Part shown: piece after piece, positions 55,631-64,000 of the stretch
Numbering within the stretch: position 1 is the stretch's first letter
Layout of the letters: every line of letters begins with the position of its first letter
Origin: Blastomussa wellsi
Taxonomy: Eukaryota > Cnidaria > Anthozoa > Scleractinia > Plerogyridae
Assembly (NCBI GenBank): GCA_947652115.1
Contig: OX393562.1
Span: forward strand, 15,833,217 to 15,897,216
Reading direction: 5' to 3'
DNA: 64,000 nucleotides
Position numbers and translations under genes: made by a program
The notes under the pieces: generated by a model
Seen by the model: only the letters and a program-made list of their open reading frames with translations
What the model was told of the DNA's origin: nothing
Databases searched by the model: none

Positions 55631-58600
55631 ATGATCCTTCGTTTCTTGTTGAAAGCGTTATGTGCTGTCCTCCTTGTCGTTCTATCACTCAACAAAGCAA
55701 GCTCCAAACTATGCTCAGGTTAGACGTTAGACCAAACGTGCAGTTGAACCTTTTAGTCGCTATATTCTATTTCCTCATTTTGAATTCCATTGTATTTCGA
55801 AGGTCAATATAAAGTATCCTGACCCTTTCACCGGAAATGCCTTGGGGATACCATATCGCCATCTTGCATCAACAAGCCTTTCCGCGCTTTCCAATAGCTA
55901 TTTTTTTTAAAAACAAGAGTTGTTTTCAATCCAGCAGAGCAGTTTATATTCTTTGTGTTAAAATGAATAATGCAATCATAAAAAAAACTGAAGATTTGAT
56001 CATACATTACAAAGGAGAACGTGCACAAGCTAATCATGATGATATATCAAAACTAGCTTTTGCATTTCCTTAGTTTTGATTGGTTTAGAGGCAATGGTAT
56101 ATCAGCTACGCGCCTCATTGGCTATCTATCATCTCACATCCAGCGCGCGCTCGTGGAGTAATTGTTAAATGTAATCTACTATCGTCGTTTCCACAACTTT
56201 CTCGAAACTTCCGAACTGCCAGCAGCTTCCTATCGTCAGCGGAAATGAGTCAGTTTGAAGGGCGTCTGCCCCATCCCCCCTGGGGGGTGGATTTAGCGCA
56301 TGTTGCCAACAACATATCTGTTAATTAGTCTAATACTAAAGAGAGCAAGTGAAATGTATGTAATGTTGTAATGCCTTAGAAGTTTATATTGTTTGAGTGA
56401 TAATCGCACAGTTTCAAAAAAGATATTTTAATTAAAAGTGTAACCACAAAAGGTAAATGTGGTGGATGGATAACTTTAACGTAATTTTCCCTTTTTTCCC
56501 AAATTCATTGTGCTCGACCTTCTTAGATGTGAGTGTCGACGTTTATTCTTGGGTGTCGCTTATTAGCAAATTTTGTGTCCATATGAAGCGATTATTCAAA
56601 ATCGCACTTAATCGAAGAAAGGGTTTTAGCAAACATGACAGGACGCCAAGGTTAGGCATCTGCCACAACTTAAAAAAATCAGTGAATTTAAAAGCTTCTC
56701 TTACAAGCTGGATGATAAACATGGCGGGAGTTGGCGGCACGGGTAAGGGTGTTGCTCGCACGCGGGAGGGAGATGGTGGCACGCGGTGGGTAGAGAATGG
56801 TGGCACGGAGATAGGGGTATGGTGGCTCGGGGGTGGTAGTCAATTATTGACTTTAACTTGACTTTGACTTTATTGAATTTGTTGCATAATAATAATAATA
56901 ATAAATAAATAAATAAATAAATTAATTAATTAATTAATAGATAAAAGCATCAGCAACTGGAGCAGAAAACAGGACGATATCCCAATTGATATTCAACCCC
57001 ACTAAATATTACAAGTAACAAAATACTAATAATAATTATAATCGTAGAAGTAGTAATAAAAATAGTAAAAATTGTCATATAATGTTATAAAAATGTAACG
57101 CCTCCTTTTAAAAGTGTGAAATGAATCCACGCTTTTTATATCCGTTGGTAGTTTGTTCCAAGAATGGATAGACCTATAATAAAACGAATGTTTTAAGTAA
57201 TTTTGTTTTGCATGTGGTATTTGGTAATTTAATCCACTAGAATTACGCGTTTTCTGCCGACAAAAAAGTCTTGGTGACCCAGATCAGCATGGCCTGCTCT
57301 AGCATGCATTGTAAATAAGTACCAAGTCTTTCATTTCCCCTCTATGTTCTAATGGTAATAGAGAAAGTTCCCCAGTCGTTCCCTGTAGGACATATCCCTT
57401 GGGCAATTCAAAATGAACTTTGTGGCCCTGCGCTGAACGTTTTCTAGCAAGAGTTTATCCTTTGACGCGTAAGGTGACCATAGTTTACAAGCGTACTCTG
57501 ATTGTGGTCGAACAATTGAGCAGCACAAGAGTTTCTTGGTGTCAGGATCAGTATTATCTCTACAGGCCCTAAGGCCAAGCGTTCGGTTTTCTTTGGAGGA
57601 AAACTGCTTTATATGTTGAGACCACTGGAGAGTGTTGGTGACGGTTATGCCTAAATCTTTAGTTTCGCAACTGTTGCCAGTGGGGTCCCGTTAAGGTGGT
57701 ATTATCTTTTTGTGGGCATTGCACTTGGGTATGCTGAGACACATTTCCCAGGTATCACTCCAAATTGAGAGCTGTGTTAGGTCTTGTTGCATGGAGTGAA
57801 AATTTGTCCGAAGGCTTTTCAATTATCTTAAACAATTTAGAATCATCTGCAAATATGGCAACTTTAGAATCATGTTTAATACATTGACGAATGTCGTCAA
57901 AATAGACAAGGAAGAGCAGAGGGCCCAGTATGGAGGCTTGCGGAACACTAGACAAGACTTGTAACCAGTCGGAATAGGAACCTTGTAGTGCTACCCGTTG
58001 ATATCTATCAGAAAGATAGCTCTGAAACCAGTTGAAACCAGATATCCCGAATCGAGATAACTTATTCAGCACGGTACAGTGAGCGACTTTGTTGAATGCT
58101 TTAGCGAAATCCAGATAAGCTATGTCAATCTTAACCTGCAATCAGACGTTCTTATTTTTAGCGGTGAGAAAAAAAGATAATTATGGCTCTCGACGCAAAA
58201 ATATAGAGAACGCCTGATCCCAGGTTATGTCAATCTCCTTGCCATTGGCTAAGGCTTCAATCACTTCGTGGTAGACCTGGAAGAGCTGAGTGAAGTAGAC
58301 CTTCCTCTATGAAAACCATGCTGCAGACGGTAGAGGTCGTAGAGTTGTGGTGAGATGAGAGTATGGCAACGGTTAAGACACGTACACAGTAATGAAATTG
58401 GTCGGTAGTTCTTGGATAACGTGGGATCATCAGATTTGTAAACAGGACATACATTAGCTAATATCCACTGGTCAGGAAACTTGCCGAGAGACAACAATAG
58501 GTTAAATAAACGACAGATAGAAGAAGCAATTTCAGGTGCAGTTTCCTTCAGCAATCTGCCAGGAATATTATCAGGACCATGGGCGTTTTTTACATCAATG

Positions 58601-61600
58601 TTTTCCAGAACTTTAATTACCTCTGATATCGTAAGGCGGATTTCGCTTAAATGATGAGCAGGTATAACAGATGGCCCTTGGTAGGATTCAGAAGTACCGT
58701 CGTTAGGACTGAATACTGATCGAAAAAAATTGTTAAGTAAGTCTGCTTTCTCTTTATTATACGTCACAAAGCGATGACCATCTCTCGAGAAGCCGGGTGA
58801 TCGGGTGACACCCGATATTTGTGATACTGCAGGTATCTGATAGGCGCCAGGTTGAGACAGCGTTAAAACGTTCAATTCACAAGCATGGCATAGTGTCTTC
58901 ACTCGTCATGAAGACTGAAATGCGCTTAGAAGACAACGTGTTTTCAGCTTCAATGTACTCGCATCAATAGTTAATTTTAACAAGACTAAACAATTGTTTT
59001 AGGTTTCCACTGGTGGAAATTTCTTTTTAACTTTTCGAAGTAGCACCTTCTGTATTCAAACTTGTGGCTAGACAGACAAACGCGCTGGAGCCTGCAATGG
59101 TAACGAGAGCAAGTTTATCGACCATACTTGCAGCTGTACAGCTTAGTTTTACATCGATTGAGTCGAGTTTGCTAAAACTTGTTCTGTTACTTCTTTTCAG
59201 TTCCTGAAATCCGCGAAAAGAGAGGAGACCAGATGAGGGTAGTTAATGGGATTGCAGGGAAGGATGTCAAACTCATTTGTCAGGTTAAAGGCAGAGGCGT
59301 GTCCACTTACTGGCGAAAGAACAATAACACACTACACCCATCGGACCATCCGCGGATGAGAATCAAAGCGAACAAATACTTGAAGATAAAGAAAACTGAA
59401 AAAGAAGACTCTGGATTCTACACTTGTGTAGCTGCGAATGACTGCGATACAAACGCGTATACTGTGCAGCTCTTTGTTGCAAGTAAGTTAACACTAGTTA
59501 CAAGTTAAGAGTCAGTCAACCGGGTTGACTATTGCTCACAGAAAACGAAGGAGAGTTGTCATGTACTTTTGATAAACCCACCAAGATGAAAAATAAAAAT
59601 GGTTGTGGCGTGTCGGTCCGATCGCCGTTGTGTTTGAACGGACATTAGGGAGCTTAAGCAAATCACGACGGCAACCTCAACGAGAACGTCGCTAAACAAA
59701 AGATTTAATGAGCAGTACAATAGCTCTGCGCGTGCGTTATAATTCTTTGTACATTTCGTTGCCGTCCTCTGCAAAACAACAACGTGAAATGACCAATTTC
59801 TGAGTACTTTTGAGAACGTGAACCTCGACGGCTAAAGTTTCGGTTTTCTGTTTGAAAATAAACGCCGTCCTTATATTTTCTACAAGAGCTATGAAAGCGA
59901 TAGATGCACCAAATACATCAAGACAGTTGCGAAATTCGTGCGTAAAATATAAAGTCATTTTTAAGCAGGCGTCCTAGCCGTCGCCGTCGTCGTTGCTTAA
60001 GCTCCCTACTGTCACGCGTATAACTTCAAAAATCCACCAGACCAAAAACGTGTTTACACCAATGAAAACCTACAAACAGTGCAGGCCACGTTTTGTTAAA
60101 ATTACTATGCAAGTTTACTGAAGCTTTTATAAGGAGTGACATCCGACATGGTGAAACTTATCAGGAGCTTTAGATCTCAAAAAGTCAGCCTGACTTTTTC
60201 AAGTTCTGTCCTAATTGTGATTTGGAAAAAAATGATGAAAACTATTTTCGGTCAGCCTCTTCATTAAACAATTGCTTGATATCCATTTTGTTCTAGGAGC
60301 ATTTCCTGTATGGGAGAAAGAACGTAGTCGAATTTTTGTAGCCATTTTACTAAAACAGCCGAAAAATGTCCGTGACAGTGTCCCTGAAAGCTAAGCAACG
60401 TCAAATCAGCCCATTGTTTGATGACGTAGCGCAACAATAGGATTACCCGTTTAACTGATACCCTGGACGTATACTTGGAATTAGATCTACTTATAATAAT
60501 TATGGTCTAAAAAAATGGGTTCTTGCCCCATTACTTTTCACATGAATGTTTGTATTTGTAAAGCAGTTTTTATTGCTTTTTTTCAGTTTTAAAATTCATA
60601 CAAATAACACTGAAAGTGAAAATCTGTGACACCGTTTTTAGTTCAATTTCTATTGATGAAATTCCACATAAAAGTCTAGTTGTTTATGGAAACTTGTTCT
60701 CGCAATGACCTAATGTTGCGTGACACCTTGACTATTTGTAGTCGGTCTTTGCTCTAACGGTTGGCGGTTGAATGAAAAGCGTTCGTTGATACCGAAAGGG
60801 TCAAGAGTGAAAAATATATTGAACAACAGAAGCAGGATAGCCGCGTTTGTCGAAGAAATTGCACATAATTTTAAGGAAAAATCAGAGTCGTCACTACAAA
60901 GACGGCGAAGTCTAAGAACTGAGAATAAGGAGTGGAATTCTTGACATGTGGGCCATCATCGCGCCCAACAAATTGATCGACAGTCAGCACTACAAACGTC
61001 GCATCCTCCATTAATTTCATTCAAACGCGACAAAAACATAGGTAACTTTTTAGTCAGAGGTGCATTCCAAACAAATGATCAACCCGGAACTTTTAAATGC
61101 GCTCGCGCACGATGCAAGCGATCGGGATCCAAGCGATCTATCAAGATCACTGATCATTTCACCTATACCTCAGCCAATGTCATCTACTGCATAACTTGCA
61201 CTCTTTGCAAAAAGTTATACATCGGCGAAACAGGGAGACGACTAGGCGACCGATTCCGAGAACACCTTTGTGACGTAGAGAAAGACGACAAAAATGCATC
61301 TAAACCGGTACGGTCGCGAGACACTTCAATCTCCCAAATCATTCTAAACAACATGGCAGTCTGCGGCCTTTCCCTTCACCAGGGAAGCACGGAAAGCCGC
61401 AAAACTCTGTAACCAAAATTTGCTTTTCAAATCGGCACTCTTAATCCTCACGGTATCAACGAACGCTTTTCATTGAACTTATTTATTCCGTTGTTTTCAC
61501 GTTACCAGGCACCAGCCAATAGCGAAGCTCCATCTTTCTATAAATAAAAAAACACACGACATACAAATCCTTCATTCGCTCCGACGAAGGGCTAACGCTC

Positions 61601-61780
61601 GAAACGTCAGCTCTTGAATCTCTTTACGGTGGCCAATTCACATTATCAACCTAATTGATAAAATATATATGTTATATATATATTTATTATATATATAGCG
61701 ACAATTTTAGGTAATAAACCTTGCAGATAGAATTCTATATCTGCTATATTTTCACATGTGAGAAAAGCGATATATTATAC

Positions 61781-61824
<44 letters not shown>

Positions 61825-63613
61825 AACGTCACCATATTGTTTGCGATCGAGAGTGACTATTTAGCCCTCAGTTCATGTGGTGAGACTTCTTATTTTTCAT
61901 ACATGAGGTTGGAATCACACTTGCTTGTTAATCGCAAGCAACCTAAGCTAACGTAGGCTAACCGGAGAGCTATTTAGGCGAACCGGAGTGCTTAGTAGGC
62001 TATTTATTTTGCTCACTACATGAACTGAGTGCTGCATGGTATAATAGGTCAGCAACTGTCCCACTATTGTTTCACCACATGAACTAAAGTGCAAAGTAGT
62101 CTAAAGTTGTTGCAGTCCGTTTTGTATGCACGGCAGGCTGAGGTAAAGTATCATGAGTTTTATACGACAAGCATTTAAGTTATGTTGTCATTGAGGGTTC
62201 AATAACTTGAATTTCTTAGATGCAACGACGGACCCAAATCACCGGTTAACTCCAGGTAAGATTAATTCCTTCTAAGTTATCTTTAAATTATTTTATAATA
62301 AGAAATTTACCAAGGAATGTTTTTAACGCAGTGCTGGTAGTTCCCCAGATGTAGGACAATACTGACTTATAACTTCCCGTCTTCTCCCCTGTTCTACATT
62401 TGTTAGCTATTAATTAAGGGTTTCTTTTATTCAATCGTTCTCGTAGTCTAATTGTTTAACAGTGACACACGGCACACAGCCAATAAAATGCAAAGATTCG
62501 CAACAGCGAGGTGTTGGTCGATGTGAGATAAGGCTGACGGCCAAATAAACTATTAACTCATAGAAATTGCGATCGAATAATCCTACTTTTTTAGTAGAAT
62601 TCTAACTTATTTTCCTTCGAATAATAATTTTTCAACTAAGCAGATTGTAACATTCATCATCATCAATCCTTCAGACGTCGAGTGGCGCATAGGGCATCAA
62701 CCAGCAATCTCCATTCCTGGTGGCCCTTCGCAAGCCGTAAAGCCTGCTCCCAGTTAATGTTAAGGGCGCGCAGTTCTGCTTTTGCAGTTCTCCTCCAGAT
62801 GAACTTGTGACAGCCCCTTTTACCCTCGGGTGTCCATCTGAGAGCACCTTGGAGATTTTAGCAGTATCTCTGCGGAGCACGCGACCGATCCAGCGTCATC
62901 TTTGTCTCGTTAGGATAATCTCCAGAATCCAATTCTTTGTGCCCAAGGCTCCCAGCTTCATAGTCGCAGCTTCCTGGCGGTTTTCGCTGGCGCAGGCCAT
63001 TCTAGCCTGTAAGGGCTTTGAGTGTCCTTGGTCACCAAAAGGTCGAAGGTTACTTTTGTTACGGGGTGAGGTTGTCAACCTCACGCCCAACCCCCAAACT
63101 GGAAGGCCAGGAAACTGTTTTAGTCAGCATTTTCTCCAGCTGGCCTGTCTGGCAAGGTTGAAACTGCCAGGAACAGAACGCACGCTGGCATAGCCCAAAA
63201 GAATCATTAGACCAAGCAAGCCATTCCACCACGTCAAGCTGACAGTCCCAAAATTGGAACATGAATAGCAGTATTCTAAGAAAATTATACTAATCCTGTT
63301 ATTTTCTACCTGCTAGCTGCACCCAGATTCACGGTGCCTCCAGATAAACTGTTGCGCAACTTTCTCGCATTACCCGTCGGCAACTCAGTGAAGCTGGACT
63401 GTTCGGCCGATGGGTATCCACGACCCACAGTTAGATGGTACAAAGACGGATCATTGTTTCAGCAGAGAAAGGGTGGTAGCAGACTCTACTTGAGTTCTTG
63501 GACGCTCTTGCTAACTATGAAGGATTTGGTACCGATCGACACTGGCAAATACACTTGCAATGTCAGCAATGCGTATGGGTGGATCAACCATACTTATTAC
63601 GTGGACGTCCGTG
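55631..63613 (+). CDS. FGFR: Fibroblast growth factor receptor, 5' portion (signal peptide and two Ig domains)
   Basis: Membrane receptor tyrosine kinase; only the extracellular start lies in the window. Exons: 55631-55718, 59201-59482, 62220-62255, 63317-63613, all ending in phase 1, then the gene continues past 64000. The exon with the start codon begins after an acceptor at 55560 and has 70 bases of 5'UTR. Residues 1-25 form a signal peptide (hydrophobic ALCAVLLVVLSL). Exon 2 is an Ig domain (Cys in KLICQVK, W in TYWRKN, DSGFYTC). Exon 3 is a 12-residue linker. Exon 4 is an Ig domain matching FGFR Ig-D2: VRWYKDG, a GG-SRLYLSSWTLLL block, DTGKYTCNVSNAYG and INHTYYVDV. Several N-glycosylation sites (NNT, NAT, NVS, NHT). 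The D2 motif spacing is diagnostic; the kinase cannot be seen here. Each long intron carries a retroelement fragment. Confidence 0.85.
56073..56166. repeat. Repeat related to the foldback at 2967-3082
   Basis: Reverse-oriented copy: cgcgcctcattggctatcta, tcatctcacatcc and gcgcgctcgtgg-gtaattgtt. The preceding ttagttttgattggtttaga resembles the sequence at about 3195-3215 on the other strand, so the repeat is larger than the foldback. Confidence 0.6.
57755..58141 (-). pseudogene. Reverse transcriptase fragment with FADD box
   Basis: 128 codons covering RT motifs from LDFAKAFNKV to FADDSK. A stop and frame change separate it from the upstream piece at 58261-58902, so the enzyme is inactive. 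Confidence 0.8.
58261..58902 (-). pseudogene. Reverse transcriptase N-terminal fragment
   Basis: 213 codons with the KADLLNNFF, GPDNIPGRLLK, CPVYKSDD and KNYRPISLL motifs of LINE reverse transcriptases. The endonuclease domain is missing and the end is frameshifted into LCTCLNRC. Confidence 0.8.
60730..61660 (+). mobile_element. Penelope-like element remnant with GIY-YIG domain, in FGFR intron 2
   Basis: The region ends in a tail reading gacgaagggctaacgctcga aacgtcagc, then a (ta)n stretch at 61660-61700. A related tail piece lies in reverse orientation at about 35070-35145. Reverse transcriptase sequence is not visible here, so this is a 3' remnant. Confidence 0.6.
60948..61412 (+). pseudogene. 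GIY-YIG endonuclease fragment (Penelope-like)
   Basis: 154 codons. Motifs: a Cys-rich stretch, then ANVIYCITCTLCKKLYIGET (GIY-YIG variant with YCI and YIG) and GRRLGDRFREHLCDVEKDDK, the Arg/His-containing helix of the nuclease. Homology continues after the stop in another frame (past 61412), so it is a degraded copy. GIY-YIG joined to Cys-rich linkers is known of Penelope-like elements. Confidence 0.75.
62660..62930 (-). pseudogene. LINE ORF C-terminal fragment, in FGFR intron 3
   Basis: On the minus strand a frame reads FIWRRTAKAELRALNINW, then EWRLLVDALCATRRLKD and stop. This is the terminal WRRT...WR.LV.ALC pattern seen at the end of many LINE ORFs. Sequence further upstream (to about 63200) probably belongs to the same copy but its frames are broken. 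Confidence 0.65.
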
Positions 63614-64000
63614 GTAAGAATAAAGTTCTTAGTAGACTAGAAGCATTCCTGAGCTTGTGATATAACTCTCTCCTCCGTTTTCTTACTGGGTTGGGGATTG
63701 GTATGTGGTGAAAGAAATTGTGCGCAGCCTGGGGAGAGAGAAAACGAAAGCCTGCGGGGGACACCCGGCAGCCCGCACTCCTCCAAATTTTTCCCCTTTT
63801 TCCCCTCTCCCCCTATTTTCTTGCCTTTTCTCCGCTGAAGGAGCCTCTGCGGAGTAGAGGGGTGATATCAAGTTATAAAATACGTCGGTCAAGGATTCCT
63901 TTAGTTGCAACTTTGCAATACTTTGATCAATCTATTCCGAACGATGTTAGCAAATAAAAAATACTCAGCAAATTAAACGTTATTAATTTCTAGAACTTTT
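63614..64000 (+). other. FGFR intron 4, partial
   Basis: Begins with the donor gtaaga at 63614. No exon seen before the end of the window; a C/T-rich stretch lies at 63785-63835. Confidence 0.5.

Larger units (their letters stand above)
56880..58902 (-). mobile_element. LINE (non-LTR retrotransposon) 3' part, degraded, in FGFR intron 1
   Basis: Minus-strand reverse transcriptase pieces with frame breaks: 58902-58261 holds the N-terminal RT region (ENIDVKNAHGPDNIPGRLLK, NYRPISLL), 58141-57755 the middle (IAYLDFAKAFNKV, SILGPLLFLVYFDDI, catalytic FADDSKLF), and 57750-57130 the C-terminal thumb-like part in broken frames. The element ends in a microsatellite-like A/T tail at 56889-56937, as CR1-like elements do. 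The clade assignment is tentative. Confidence 0.8.

Noticed and set aside
56457..56861. 134-codon ORF in FGFR intron 1
   Set aside because: Gly/Arg-rich part is low complexity and the frame shows no homology I recognise.

Overview
The window looks like nuclear DNA from an anthozoan cnidarian, probably a reef-building coral or sea anemone. It is AT-rich, its genes are split by GT-AG introns of a few hundred bases to several kilobases, and it is crowded with short inverted-repeat elements and with DIRS-like, LINE-like and Penelope-like remnants. The proteins are animal types: bHLH factor, class A GPCR, SLF2/FAM178, MAP9, RCCD1 and FGFR. No prokaryotic operon, rRNA, tRNA or CRISPR array was seen. 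Exon joins were worked out by hand from splice consensus and codon phase. Family names come from recognising motifs, not from a database search.

Layout: (1) 418-1955 (+), a small bHLH factor in two coding exons. (2) 1956-7627, intergenic DNA with inverted-repeat elements, including a TTAA-flanked element at 4457-5146, and a duplicated segment just before the next gene. (3) 7628-8617 (+), a single-exon rhodopsin-class GPCR. (4) 8618-9895, a palindrome-rich repeat cluster. (5) 9896-24959 (+), an 11-exon SLF2/FAM178-like gene whose joined frame stays open for 944 codons. (6) 28095-34055 (-), a five-exon MAP9-like gene of 802 codons with Trp-centred repeats every 43-44 residues. (7) 34428-45081 (+), a seven-exon RCCD1-like gene divergent from MAP9-like; its second intron holds a nearly intact DIRS-type tyrosine-recombinase retrotransposon (36025-40706) and a recent partial duplication of exon 3. 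(8) 46533-48266 (-), a repeat-rich protein with a stathmin-like C-terminus. (9) 48267-55560, mostly non-coding with repeats. (10) 55631-63613 (+), the 5' part of an FGF-receptor gene (signal peptide, two Ig domains), which runs off the right edge.

The host genes do not form one pathway. SLF2 (SMC5/6 recruitment), MAP9 (microtubules), RCCD1 (RCC1-type repeats) and the stathmin-like protein all touch chromosome or microtubule biology, but their adjacency may be chance. The most distinctive features are the DIRS element with its complete inverted-repeat and internal-complementary-region architecture, the recent exon duplication beside it, the 28-residue repeat array joined to a stathmin-like tail, and a GPCR lacking several hallmark class A residues.
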